This document shows positions 38,193-53,200 of a stretch of 64,000 nt of DNA, piece after piece. Positions within the stretch are counted from its first letter, which is position 1, and each line of letters opens with the position of its first letter. The stretch lies in contig CM040743.1 in the NCBI GenBank assembly GCA_022829145.1, forward strand, positions 30,989,646 through 31,053,645. Reading direction: 5' to 3'. A program made the translations under genes and the position numbers. The stretch comes from Albula goreensis. Lineage: Eukaryota > Chordata > Actinopteri > Albuliformes > Albulidae. Below the pieces are notes generated by a model. That model had not been told where the DNA came from. It was given only the letters and a program-made list of their open reading frames with translations, and did not search any database.

Positions 38193-38273
38193 TCAGTACT
38201 CCTCCTGTGGCTGGGCTTCCTCTTCTGGGGCTGGCTGCTCAGGGTCATCCCCTGGGTCCCCTGCTCCCTCCTG
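38193..38273 (-). CDS. mapre2: MAPRE2 exon 7, acidic tail and stop
   Basis: 26 codons and TGA. The acidic, Pro/Gln-rich tail ends AQPQEEY. The acceptor is a tandem CAGCAG, so one Gln may be included or skipped. Confidence 0.93.
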   Translation of the reverse strand, partial: QEGAGDPGDDPEQPAPEEEAQPQEEY

Positions 38274-41200
38274 CTGAGACAACCGTAACAATCAGGAACG
38301 GTTACCACCAACTGGAGTCTCTATGACTCAAATGTATGAGTACCATAAAAAGGTTTTTTGTAAGAAATCAGTCATATTCATGTTAATAGGTGCTTTCAAA
38401 ATTCATAGTTTAATAAAAACTACATGTAACATTCAGAGCTGGTATCCTTGCTGATAATCAAACTAAAAAAAGGGCTGAATGAATTTGTATTGAACTCTTC
38501 CCCCCCCCCCACCATAGTGAGCTAACATGCACACTGATAAAAGTAGATGCCGACAACGTAACATTGCCAAGAGTGGGGATTTTCAATCTGAATTTCTTTA
38601 ACTTGTCAGCTATTCATGATAACATAAGACAAAAAGCAAATGCAAACAGTGATACAAGATCACAAATGCCAATATAACAAATAGAGGCTATTTTGAATCC
38701 TTCCAGGATTCAACTAGATCATACACAACACCTTATTACTTAAAATTTTATTTCAATAAGTCAATAGATTTTAACCTTCTACAGGGAAAACGACCTCAGA
38801 AAAGAAGCCTGAACAGGTAACCACTCTGCTTGACAAGTGGTATCAAAAATAATTGTAACATACTAATTTCTGTAAACTTTCATCTGGGAACCAGGACATA
38901 TTTTTAAAGCTGCGGCTTCATTTGGAATTACATGTTCACAACTGATACTCAAAACTACTGACAGTTAATAACCAATTAGGAACATTGCTTAAAATATTAA
39001 CAATGAATTCTTTCTTTCTTATTAACCAAATTTCAAGTCAATATCTTTGGATTGGCATGTGTGGCAGATACATTTTCTCCTTTTGTGTTCAAACAAAGGT
39101 CAGACCAACAGGAATAGAAATAGCACACTGAAAAGTGCTAATGTTTTGTATGTGAACCATTAGCTTTCAGCTATGAACTGAAAAATATAGCACCTTCCAT
39201 AATGGCAGTAAAGACCTGAATATTGCAAGATACCCTGTGAGGAAGAAACAGAGATGTAAAGAGGAAAAAAAAAAAAAAAAAAGGCCTCACCTGCTCTTCT
39301 GTGGAGTACAAGACTTCCATTAGCTGCTGCACAAACTGGGCACTGTCTTGTCCCTGTTCTTGGCACAGCAACTCGATCTCTCTCAGCTTTCCGAAGTAGA
39401 AGTCCCTTTCCTTTTCCACACCTTCTAATGCAAGTTTTAACGTGTTCACCTGCCAAATTCGCACCAAACAGGAACAGTCAGCCTGAAGTATTAGTCAGTC
39501 ATAAACGCATCAAATGGCAACAGTGAGATTAATGTGTCTGTCTGCTACAAACACACCAAGCAGAAACAGCACAATTAATGCACTCCCATGAGCAGATCTA
39601 TTTGATATTGGTATTCCATATACCATTCACATTAATCAGTGACACACGAATGACTTGAATGGTTTCAAAATTGACAGTTATCAGACTGAAAACATTTTCC
39701 TCAATAAACCATGGTAACAGTATTTCATGTTATTTGACCTACGATTGGTTGCCAATTAGTCAGTCAAAATTGATCTAACCAGGAATGTTTGTGCATTCAG
39801 CAAGAAAGGTCACTGTTGCTGCTCCTCAATCACCTTGCTTTCTGTGAGAAATTGTTTGTGTAGTTGTGCTTCTGTGGCTAGGTCGCAAATTCCCAGCCAC
39901 TATTCCCTGCTGCTACAGACAGAGCAAGACAGTGGATGAGCCGACTGCCTCCTCCTATTTTAATGTTTTGCTTTTCTAGCTGCTGCAGCGTTCATTAGCT
40001 AGGTGACAAGTTTGCTATTAGGTATGTCAATTAACTAAGCTGTTCCATTATTACTTCAGAGGCTTGATGCCACTGGTTGGTGCACAGAACACTGTCCCAT
40101 GGCTGGGAGTTGGAATCCCAACCATGTAATTACTGTCTATGGGTGTAGGCTCTCACAGGGACACCCATACTTGTTTCAGCCTCACCAGGGAGAAACTGTG
40201 GGTAGTTCAGATAAACTCCACAGTTTCATTGCTCACTTGTGACCTCCCTTAGTTGGGTTCCCACTGAGAAAACCTATAGAAAATTATGAGGGCTCCACCA
40301 ACAACTGTGACTGCAAATGACAGCATTGGAAAACTACATTAAGAAACAACCACAACTGAGGCTGGGTGGTATTCACTATTAACCCTGCCTCATTAACAAG
40401 GACCACAGTGATTGTCTACAAATAGGTTTTTTCCCCCTTTATCTGGACAGATTTCCCCAGCCAACCAGTGCAGGCATCAAGATGGTATGTAATTTACAGA
40501 GAGGAATCTTGAGCAGTACCAGATGCTAAGCAAATGAAAGGATGGCTGTCAATGAGATCAATGCACTATGGTCCCATCCAATGTTGGGCACAGACTCAGA
40601 ATATATGCATCTGTATTATTAAGGCAGCACCTATTTTTTGGATCATATTTACAGTGATATTACTTGTTCATTCATCAATGACTACATAAACAATACACCA
40701 GTGCTCTGCCTGCTCTTAAAGCTCTTATTGCATGGACATAAACTAGCCATTGAACTGTTATCACAGAAACAACACTGGATAATTTCACTCAGAAAGCTGC
40801 GATCAGAGGCAATGCTTGTGTGTTAACTTCTTAGATTATATACATACTCTGTGACGGGATGCTTTACCTGGTCATTGAGCTGTGTGACCTGTGCCTCCAG
40901 TTCCTTTTCTCCTTTGGCGGGGGCTGATGGTGTGGGGATCTTTTTAGCTGATGAGGGTCTTGATGACGGTGTTGAGGGTTTAGCGGCTGAACTCGACTTC
41001 GTTGCGCCTGCACATACACAGATTTACAATATTAGAAGACGGCACAGAAAAGCACAGGAGGCTGACAAAATAAGGGAAACAGTATCTTAACATTTATCAA
41101 CCAATGAGGAACTGAGGCACCCTTTGCCTTCAGAACAGTTTAAATCCGTCTTGGAATGATGCTGTACAAGTTTTTGACTGCTACACTTTTAGTTTCAAAT

Positions 41201-44200
41201 TGGGACATCCCTCAAGAGATTCTTTACAAAATGGAGGAGGGTAAATGCACTACACATTCTATGTTCCACTACCTTCCATTAATATTCAATGATGTTTGAT
41301 GTTTAGGGAGGACATGGAAGGTATTTCATCTGGACATCAACTCTTGAATCTTGAAGAAGTTTGGATAAGGGTCACTGTCTTCCACAGCCAATATTTATGG
41401 GGGACTCTTGGCGCCTGATAACAGTTAGACATTCATTTGGTGGTATTACAGGATATGGCACCAGCCTTATGGCATTATTTTCATGCCAAATTTCTGTGTG
41501 TGAAGGGGTATTTTATATGCAAAAAGAGATTTTTTGTACATGCAGCTTAATTTAAAGTGAAATGCATCATCGCACACATAATTATTAATTTGGAGCAAAG
41601 AAAATTTGAAAGCTCCTTCCTGACTGGATCTTGTACAACAGTTTAGAGGACAAAACCTGCAGCATGTAGATTACTCTTGTTTCTAAGGTGGGTTCCCACT
41701 TTTAGATGGTCATCACACATATTTTAAACAGTCTAGTGAATATCCATCATGACCATACCATCTAAAGCACAATCGATATCGACACCTGCAGTCTAAACTA
41801 GTAGATCTACAATTATGGCATTTGTCTCGTGACCGCTGTGCTCCTAAATACATGAAATTCAAGATCTGCTGTATCAGTGATGTTGGTCTGGCAAGGAATA
41901 AACTCCAGAACACACACATGGATCTGCATACACACACACCGAATTTGCACTCTGCGTTAACGTCCACATTCTCTTGCCAGTCCCACTGTCATTCCCCAAA
42001 TGATGCGGACAAATAAATAAAGCAATTTCGGAGGGAGACTCATTGTTCTGCACAGGAAATGATCCTGCTCTCACAAATAGTTTTTGAGTGATGTCAGCAG
42101 GCCATAAGCCACTTACTGGTCTCTGGAGCCATTTACTTCCCTGAAGCCTGTATTCCGCATGCAAGTGCTGAACTGAAGACTGTTTTGTAGTCTTCTGGGA
42201 GTGCTTTATACATCTTGTTACACCACTTTTTTCACAAGGCAGATTCCTTCCCAACTGAACAGTCTTCAGTTTCACCAATGCATCCAACCCGCTAAAGGAA
42301 CATTACCAATGCCCACAACCAAGAATTAATGGAATATAATGAGAGCAAGGACAATGTATTTAATTCCCTTTTTAATTTAGTTTCAGGGCATACACAGAGC
42401 GTGGGCAAAACATATCCAATAACAAGTAATGAATAAGGCTATAAAGGGAACTGTGCTTGCTCCACACAGTGCATCTGGTCTTTGAAATGGCTTCATATTT
42501 GTTGCCTGATATACAACCATGTGGAGCACTCATTAGACCAAATGAGTCCCACGAGATGGTTCTCCACACCACTTTAGATCCACCACCATATTCAACAGTT
42601 AACAACAGACAAGAGTGAAAGATGACTCATCAGACCACACAACCTTCCCATTTCTCAGGGGTCCAGGATCTGTGCACCTTACACCAGGATAAGTATCTAC
42701 ATTAGCCTTGGATACAAGCAGTTTCTGAAGGGCAGCCCTGCCATAAACACCAGCTTTTTGTTGTTTTTGCTGTGATTGAGCCACAGAGGTCTTGATTCAA
42801 CCTTGGTGAGCTTCAACTTGCATCCACTGGTCCTCTTTGCTGACACAGTTTATGCCTGGCATAAACTGTCATCATTATTGACACTACTCCTCTTGCCAGA
42901 GTAAATAGTTTTTGTCACTTGCGGTTAAATAAGGATTTTTTGCACTAGGAAACTTAAAAACAACCTGAGATTATTGGGCAATACATTATAAATGACTTAT
43001 CATTGGCAAACTGCTTATCAGTTAAAAAACATCTATGGAATAATTGAACAAAAAGCTTTTAGTTGGCAGTGTTTTCCTAATGGTCCATAGTTCAGGGACT
43101 GTGCTTACCTGCTGTGGGGGAACTAGCCGCATGGTGAGACTTCTTCGGCAGATTGAAGATCTGTTCACCAGGGTCTGGGGGAGGAATGGCATCTTGGCCC
43201 TGCCTGGCCTGAACTGGATTGTACTCCTTGCCATCATAGTTGGCATCGAAGAACTTCTTGAACCACTGGATGAAATCTAGATTATCTTGAAAGCGGCCTT
43301 TGACCAGCTTCTCCACAGGAATGATCTGACGAAAAAAAAATATATATAAAAATAACACAGGGTCAAGTTTTTAGGCACGTTTTAAATTTGGCCAGCAGGG
43401 GGATTCTGGAGTGCCTATGTGCTGCTGTATGTCTGAGGATTAGCCCGCTCACCTTGTCCACGTTCATCCTCTTGAAGGAAGCCTGCAGCAGCTTGAAGTT
43501 GTGAATATACTCATGCTCCAGTTTGGCCTGAAACTTCACCTTCTTCAGACTGATGCAGCCTGGAAACAGCATGTCCATGAACTGACAATATGCTGCTCCT
43601 GTGAAGAGAACCACATACAGCTTAACCAATCAGTCTCCTTGACCTGGGATAACACGGCAGAGTGCAGAAATACATAAGCTTGTGTTGACCCGGGGTCAGC
43701 CCAGGGCAGGGTTAACACAAACAATAATGTATCCACACGCTGCTGCCAATCCATGACTAAGCAACACCCTTTGCTTACATTGCCAGTTCAGAGCAAGTTT
43801 GGCATAGCTATATGATGTCATTGTCATCATATAGCTATGATAAATCTAAGCACTGCAAATGCAGCCCCATATCAGCCAGTACTAATCCAAGGCAACAATT
43901 GCTACATTACGCTGCAGATTCACTAGGTGGGAAAGTTTTGGTTGGCATGCAAATCCACACCTTTGGTGAGACCAGGAGTTGATTGAGAAACTTCTATCTT
44001 CCTACAGAGCCCAGCTGGTGGATTATGGAGCAAAAACTCACTGTTCTGAGACTAATGCATGAATAATAATATACACATAAACTACAAACATACACAAAAA
44101 AATGTATAATATCCATTCTATGAAATTCATAAATTAAATGAGGTTGCTGGGTGGTTGTTCCCCTAAATGACAACTGAGTTTCAGAACTAATATCCCAACC

Positions 44201-47200
44201 ACTAAATCAACACTGGCCAGCAGCTCCGACTGGGTGACACATAAGTTAGGAGTAAGTTGAGGAGGAGGAACTGTCCACTCACTGCACGCTAGCAGTGGCT
44301 CTGGTCATTCAGTAACCTGTGCACCGCCTTTACCAGCTGCATAGGAGTGCACACCTGAAAGCAATGACTGTGCAGCTGGTGGACAATACACTGAAAAAAG
44401 CAGCTAGAGGAAATTACACAAAAAAGAAAATGTTTGTTTCAATCACTGTAAAATGGTGACATTTGGTGACATATGGAGGCAGGGTATAACTTAATTCTAC
44501 AACAAATTGAACAATACAATACAAACAAAGCAATACAAGGTAACCGCTTGAAATTCAAATCAAATTGATTTACAAACTCATCCGTATTGATTTTTCACAC
44601 ACATCCAATGCTTGAAATACAAGAAAAACTGGACAAAGGAGGACACTAACAATTCTTCATCTGAACACAAAGTATCTGACTACTGAACCTGTGCTACAGG
44701 AGAAAATAAGAACTGAACATGTTTACCATTTGCTTCCATTGTTGCTTCCTGGCGTTCCCTATCCTCATACATGCTGCTGTGGATACTGGGCAATCATCTG
44801 CCTCATGCTCCTGCACTATGCATCTCCCTTGACCTCAATTCTGTCCTCTAAATGTACACTACTTACTGCCAAAGAAAACAAATGAAGAGAAATATTTATC
44901 ACAGATGAAAAAAACACGACAAATACATTCAATTTGACAGACATTTCATCCTCATCAATGTCAAAGAAAGTGTTTAACACCATAACATCCATGTTTTTGG
45001 TCAAGTGTACATTCCATTATGCCCAATGTAAAGGAACCCAATGTAAGTCCAGCAGAAGATGAAATTAAGCACCTGAAATCCAGACAGTCATTCTAACAAT
45101 GAATACTGAACAGCATTATAATCTGTACCTCTCATTATAAACTTGCTGTCTGCAGACTGACACCTTTTCACATTTTACTGCCACGTTTTATTTCTCGCTA
45201 AACAAACATACAAGAAAAAATAATTTTTTCAAATGAAACACTGAGGGCTCACCCCTACCTGCTCCACTAGTGGTGGAGGTTTTATAACGCATACAGCCTG
45301 ATTCACATCATTCCCGGGCTTTTAGTCTGGAATCACAGAGGGACACATTTTCAGCGCCTGCCTCTGGGGGTGAGTATGCAGAGAGAGGTCAGGAAGTGGA
45401 CCATGCCCTTTTATGTGTGTCGCTCCGCTAAGTGGCTGGCAGTCACAGCTAATGAACTAAAGCAGACCGTGACACAGGAAAACCTCAAATGGCCTCCCCC
45501 TATCTCTGCCCCTGTGAATCCTGTGCTGGAGGGTGCACAGCCACCATCTACCAAAGTAGCCCAATGACAACAACTGCCATTTCAGCCCACACTCAACAAG
45601 GAGGTCAGGAGGTTACGGTTAAAGTTGTTAAAATTAAAATAATTAAATACATTGGAGTTAAAATTGTATTACCCGCCGACCTTTTCGAACAGAGGCCATT
45701 CTGTGATGTGCTCTGGCTTAGTAAACAGATCAGAAATTTAAAATGCCCTGTTCAACTAAGTACTTACAATTAAGAGGTGTGACTGTAATAACCACTGATA
45801 ATCTTTAGTCCAGAGGTTTACACAAGCAAGAAACAACCCTCTGTTTTTATGAAGACAAGCACTGTAACCTAAAAATGATAGGCTCTGAGGATGGACATCC
45901 TACATACAGAAATAAGACATTCATGAGGACAGACAAGCAACGCTAAGAATGCCGTTTAAAAACTATCACACTGTATGTCAGTCATGCTCGCTATTGAAAA
46001 TGAGGTTGTGCAACCAAGTACAGAAATCAGTAATGGGAGCATTTGTTTCAACTGAAGGAAACTCAGAATAAACAGTATGCGTAACAGAAGCAGTTCTTCA
46101 GAGAATATCAATGGTTGTGTGAATACAGAGTCATTCAGTAAGATTTGCATTGTAGAAATTGCATACTGCCAATCAGACCCAAGAGAATAAAGTGAGAAAA
46201 TAACTTATAACGTTAATGTCACACCATACACAGTTTGACCATCATCCTGACGATTATGAAAATGAAGAGGATAAATTTCCATCACTATCTGTGTCATGGT
46301 GCCACATTCCTTACACATTTAGGCTACATTTGTTTTTGTTTTAATATAACCTATTAAATGTGGAAATGTGTACTTTCAATTATAGAATGCGGAACAACTG
46401 TAAAATCATCTCCTCCTCAAATACACTCATGCACTCATGCACCCTTGTACACCTCTGCTGCTTTTTGACAGCAGCTGTAGCCTACACTTCATTTATTCTG
46501 ATTGGCTGGCAGTAGTAGACTGGCAGTAGTAGAAGGGGGAGTTTATAGAGAGTGTTGAAGGTGTGACATAATTCAATGCAAGCAAACTTTTATGGACCTG
46601 AAAGTATTTTATTAAACATTAAATGAAACAAGGATGTATATCCCACTACATTATTTTGCAAGCTACCCCAGATTAAGAACCAGGGATTTAAACCTATAAA
46701 TAAATATAAAAATGTGACCAATTCCTTGCTGGGTTACCACCTGCTCCCATTACGGATTAAATTAATTCCACAGCAATTATATTAGCATGACTACACAATG
46801 TGTTACTTTTATTTGCCAAGTAAGCCAATGGCTAACAGCTTATTAAATTATGTACGAACAGTTAAAGGTTATTTGGTCTAGGTATTTTGCTTCAGTTTTG
46901 GGAAACAATCACTGGTCACTGTGAGAGCTATTTATATTTTAGCACCTGTAGTCACCAAATGTTGCTACATCTAATTTGAGCTATATTTCTGTAAATGGAT
47001 CTAATGTGCATCATTACAGGTAAAGTATGGGTTCTTAGACAATCTTAGGCAACAGTCTCTAACAAAAGTCCAAAGCAAAACTAAAACTGTAATCCAATTC
47101 TCAGAGAAGGAAGCTAACAATGCTGAAAACACATGAGAAAGCTTTTTACACTGAATTACAGAAACAAATTTGTAACACCCACTATTCTTCTTAAAACAAC

Positions 47201-50200
47201 TCCCCACAACAACTAGATTCAATGCACTGCAATCAATGCGGTCAGAAGTGTAACAGTCACAGACCACAAATCCATCCAAACTCCATCTCAGGTCAGTATC
47301 ACATTGACAGATACCTGTCAAGGACTGCCACATCTATGTGGTTAATGTGTAGTTTATGTTGCTTCAATTCATTGCAGTTCATCTTTCCCACTGCTCCTTA
47401 GCACTGAAGAAGAGACCAACTACTTTAAAATGGCAAATATAACAAATTTCTCTTACCTGAAGATAGCTGCTCCACTTTAGTATAGTTCAGACAGAGAATG
47501 TCGTTGACCCAGGCAGTGATGTCATGTCTGCTCATAGTCTCCTGGGTTATTGAGGTAGAATACACGTTGACCGCCATCCCCCAGCTGAAAATAACAAAAT
47601 AAACCAAATTCATTATCACATACATTTATGGGAATGCTATACACACTGTACAATCATTTGTAAAGGCATTACGATTTTGCAGGGTGCAGTAATGAAGACG
47701 GTGAGCAAACGCTTTATGTAGAGATTAACTATGTTCCATCTTCAGAAGGAATGCTACCTACTAACAAATAGATAGAAAATCTGTATTTATTACTAGCTTA
47801 TTAAATGACAAAAGGACGAATGCACTTCCATTATTGGCTAAATAAATACTCGACAGTGGAGAGACCCAAGTTAAGGCATTTCCTACAGACAAACGGAGTT
47901 CTGTACTGAAATATTTCCTGACTTCTTGAGTAGACAGCACTTCAACTGTTAGTCTAGTCTGAAGACATATCTCTGGCCTGCTCGTGTATCATTTGATAAT
48001 GCAGCCCAAGTATTTGGAGAAAACTCTCGTCTTCCTTTATGATGCCATTTAGTTAATTTTCAAATTTGCACAAAATGTTCCAGGCGCTTGTTAAAGAAAG
48101 GCAGTTATTGGAGACCAGCAGTTATTCACACTTACAATTTTGCACATGAAACTAAGCAAAACTGATAGAAACCAAGCACAAATCTGCTGAAAGCTATTAC
48201 ACTTATACATCCACAAAACCTCCAATATCCATATCTCAAGTGATACAGTGGTAATGTCGGTAGTGCAGTCAGAGTGCTGTTGAAATGTCTGTCTAGTGGT
48301 TAGGAATAACATTACTGGTAACAGAACAATCCATCATTAAATGTCATTTGTGCTTAATTATGTCAGCCTATCGTTTACTACCTGGTGGCACATCCTTTAG
48401 CAGCAAAGACTTCAACTCAACATCAGTTCAACTGCATCAGTGTCTCAAATCTTCTTTGAGCCATTTCAGCCCCTTCCTGCTTTCAGAATTGTTTCAACTC
48501 TGGCATTTGAGGGTTTTCCTGAGATTCTGCCACAACATTTCAACTGCGTTTAAGTACCAACTTTGACAAGGACAGTCTTAAAAAGCTTCATAGGCTATTT
48601 TTTTTTTTCTTAGGCTTTCTGCCATAATCTGCCTGAATACTTAGGACACATGTCTCTAGGCATGACCCACTTTTGGTTTAGTGACAGCGAATGAAAGGAT
48701 GACCCAGACACCAGTTTCTAGAATTTTACAGTAAAAACACTAAATTTGTGGTTTTCTCTATCATAGCAAATTATCCAGGTCAATAGATAACAAAGCAGCC
48801 CCAAACCATGGCAGTCCTACTTCTATGCATGGTAACGGAGATGATATTCCACTGTTGAAAGATGATGTGCAGTGCCCACCAAAAAGACAATCAAACCATG
48901 GTTGAATCTATTCCCTTTGCGCTGTCTAGAGAACATTCTTCTGCAAGAACCTCCACAACACCACTGGAAGAATGTTGTCTAGATAAGTCAAAAAGGTGTC
49001 TTTTGCCACAATGAGAGAAAAGTCTAGGCGTGTGGCTCTCCACTACTGCCACAACACAATATTATAAAAAGCTTCAGAAAATAGAAACAAGGAATTTAAC
49101 CCATGAATGTATGTATTAATGGTCAGTACTTGGATGGGAGACCTGGAAAAAAGCTGATAACGGCAGTGCTTGTGTTGGCATTCAAATGAAAAAGTTTAAT
49201 GTTTAAGACAATCAATGATGCTACTTTTCTGGTGTATTCAAAATGTGCTGAATAGGCACAGACTCTTTCAGGAGGAGAGGATGCTGCAGCAAATGCACTC
49301 ATAGCAGGGCTCTCTCATCTGAGACATACGTTCTGCCAAGTCTGGCCAAATTTTCAAGAGAAATCTATAGTAGCAATACCATATGAGATACAGCTAAGCA
49401 CCATCAATCCATCAACCCAGTGGAAGGGTCTTCAAGTTTCAAGTCGCTGTCATGTCTTCAACATCTCAATCCAGTTGGTTATTGTTTGAGGGAATGCTCT
49501 CCCAGGTGCCACAGGTTAACAAACCAAAGAGCAGACAAGGAAATTTCATCCAACCTAAAGCTCTTTAAGCCAGTCAAAGATGATATCGCACAACAAGTCA
49601 GAGATAGAATCACTGGGAATTTCCTTACCTGAAGTCAAACAAAAACAGTGAGCAAGTCAAGCCAGATAAAGTGCATTTTAAAGGCAAAAAGGTCTGTTAT
49701 TCCTAATGAATATCTTGTTTGCTGCATGTTAGAAGTAAATGAGTAAGATTTAGTTTTTTTAACCATTATATGCTTTTAATGATCATTACTGAATGTTTTT
49801 GATCATTACATTTCTCAATGGAAAAAACAATACACAAGTTATCTGACTGAAAGTGAGTCTATGTGGGTGCTTCTGGGAACACCATGTACCTCCAATCAAA
49901 AATGAAACTTTCAACGACAATTTCATACACTACGGATTTCCTAGATGTCTCAGAGGCAACATAATTGATTTTCATGTAACTATTCTCCGTCTCTGTATTG
50001 AAATTTGGCAGTACTTAATGTTTTGGAGATTCATGTCAACTGTTTATGATTGAAAAATTAGTTCATCAGTTAAAAAACAACTACTGAGAGGCCACATAAT
50101 TAGACACCAGCAATTTCCATGAAATACAGCTTATTCCATGACAGACTATTATCAGACTATGCTATTTAAAGCAGGCAGGCAGATACTTATAGAGTGTGTG

Positions 50201-53200
50201 TGTGCGCAATTCAGAGGATGAATGGGTAAGATTAAAGAATTTGTCTGAGAGTCTTTCAGTGTGCCATGGGCAGTAGGCATCAGGCATGCTGGCATGTGTA
50301 TATCAAGAAATAACAGCCTGGCATGGGGGTTTTCATGTACAATAATGTCACGTGCAATAAAAATGGCCCAACATCCAAAAACAGGCAGCCAGCCATGGCG
50401 TTCCAGTAGTCGGAAACAGACTGCTGATGAAAGAGGCTGATGTAGGCAGACACAATTTATGCAGCATAACAGATGGGCTTCAGTCAGTCAACTGACAGTT
50501 GAGTGTGACAATGGTCCATGGTTCCATTCTGCCAAGTGTCTACAATGCAGGCTGGCAGTGGTGGTGTAATGGTGTGGGGTATTCGTAACACACACTGGGT
50601 ACCTTGATGAAAGTCCAACAATGACTGCCTGAGGGTACTTGAACATCACTGTGGATCAGGTACATTCCTTCATTGCAGCAGTTTGTCCATCTGTGAATTG
50701 GCTTTTTCAGCCTGGATAATGTTCCAAGCCACAAGACTAGGATTGTCCAGGAACGGTTCCAAGAACAAGACAGTGAATACAGCTTACTACAGCGGCCTCC
50801 CCAGTCACCACATCTCAATCCAATCAAGTCTCTGTGGACTGAGATGGAACAAGCTATTTGGAGTAGAGATCCACCACCAGATAATCTTCAACAACCGTTG
50901 ACAAAGTGTTAAATGCAAAGCATGGATGCTGCCCTATTTTGAGTCCATTGCCTGACAAACACAGGCTGTTCTCAGGGCAAAAACACTCCATGAGATTTAT
51001 GTATCAAATAAAGCGACCTCCAAGTGTATTTCTGATGCATACCCAATTGACAGAAAGAATCAGTGATTTCCCTGTAAGCTCAAAACCTAATGTGAAAATA
51101 TTGAGATATTCTGCTAGAAAGCTAATGTTAAAAAATGAATGACTTGTTCAACTGTCAAAAATGAGTGGAATTGTCAGGCAGCTACAAATATCTCCGCTCA
51201 AAACACTGCCACTAGAAATATCTAAAGCCCAACAAACAGACGGTTCACAAGCTGTGGGGCTTTATAACAGGCTAGCTATACTTGTGTTAGTTTTATCTGT
51301 TTGCAAGACATACAGATAAAATTGTCAAGAAGTGCTGCCAGTCCTTACTGCTAATTTAGGATTAACATTAAAAGATGAACAAGTTAAAGCTATCCAGATG
51401 AGGAACCCTTAGGTCTGAAACATACTTCTCATAAGTACTTGAGCGCAGACACTACTAGCAAAGCAAACTCAATTTCTTGTCTCATTTTGTTCCAAAATAA
51501 GTCACCCAAAACTTTTAATGCAACCTTACTTCAAGCGTTGAAGAAAGGTGTGGTATAACAGACAGCTGAATATGAGATACTCTCATCTAAATTGAAGTAT
51601 CAGTACGAAAGGTATTTACAGATGACCCAATTTCTCCCACAGGGCCCCTTGAGGACAATGTTTTTTTCTTTTTATTACCTCCACAAGACTGGAATCATGT
51701 GTATTGGGCAATATGGGCAAATTGGCCACACACTCTTTTTTGTGTTCATGTATTTGTGTTAGGTATGCTGGAAACCTTAGTACATGGCATTGGTTTAATG
51801 GGGAGGTGCTTTTGTACAAAATTGATTACCATTTGTTCTTCTCACATCTGCTGATATCCAACCAGAATAGAACATAGAGAGTCCGAGGGCACAGCACTGC
51901 TCCAATGTCAACAAGATGAAAGCTACTTCACCACAGACAGTGTACATACATGGTTACTTGTCAGCCAGACTATCATCTATAGCTTCCTTTTTGTTATTTT
52001 AGCCACAGCCTGCTTTTCCCTCACTAATTTGTTAATCAAATGTACACAGCATGTGCTCCATCCATGATTTACTCTGTAGCTGTAATAGCAGCATTGAACT
52101 GTACAAGGTGTGAAATTTTGTACCTGAGATTTCTTTATGCTGTTCTTAAGTGTTTATATGACACAATTTTATATTTTTCTTTTTAGTCTGAGTTGCTAAA
52201 AATTATCATTAAAATGAAGGGTAGCTGGCTAACAGATAGCAAAACACTTCTGGACACAATGTCACGTGTAGTAATAATCTGAATAGTCTGAATATTCTTT
52301 GCAACAATGGCTGTATGTGCTGCAAATTCATACATCACATGCTTGCATCAGCTAAACCTCCCATTGTTCTGTGTATTTGGTGCTTGCAATTGGTTTCCAA
52401 ACTGAAAAAGTGACTTCCAATAAATTGTCAAGTAGGCATCATCCTTTAGGCTGCCATTTGCTAAACATTTAATTTCAATGAAGAGCTAAATCGTTGATAA
52501 AATACTCTTTTTTCTTTACACTGAAAGGACAAACAAATTTTAGCTGACCTGCCATCTCATAAGGATTACTAAAGACTTGTATCTTGTGTTTTTTTTTGAA
52601 GAAAATAAAACTGACCTCCTGCTCATTTCGTGGTACATGCTAATCACAACAAAACGTCTGCATGATCATCAGCTAATACAACAAAGCGGTGCAAAAAGAC
52701 ATTCTGCGCTGCTGAGAAACACTTCACTAGATTGAGGGGGATGGGGATATTTATGGTGTGACTTCCATTCATAGTGACTGAGAACTTTTCCCATTATTCT
52801 TTTTGTCAATGTGTCCTATCTCTAACACCATGCAGCAAACACAGCCAACTGACAGGCATCTGTTGTATTATCCGAGTTACTGGCATGACAGGAACAGGGG
52901 TACATCTGCTTTGGGATTCAAACCATGGCCCTAAATGGCTTCTCCGCACAACTGATGTGATTAGTCTGCTGAGTAAAGGTCCAAGGTCCTCAGGGACCAC
53001 AATCAAACTGCTTCTCAAGGGATGATATCACAGTCTACGGTACACATTCACATGGCAATTCCCATTGCTGAACTAGCCTCTATATAGAATTTTATTAGTT
53101 CTGCATTCACCTTCTTTTAAATTTATGTTTAAATCAACCAACAAATGGGTGCAGCATAAATTCAGAATTTTGGCAATGTACACTTTCTTTAAGATGAATG

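Noticed and set aside
41874-42287. 137-codon minus-strand frame beside the Tc1 fragment
   Set aside because: No match to a transposase block or other family that I can name; probably chance or decayed repeat.
49121-49182. A genuine 5S rRNA gene
   Set aside because: Only the 3' third of 5S is present and the sequence diverges into a SINE-like body; boxes A and the intermediate element are missing.
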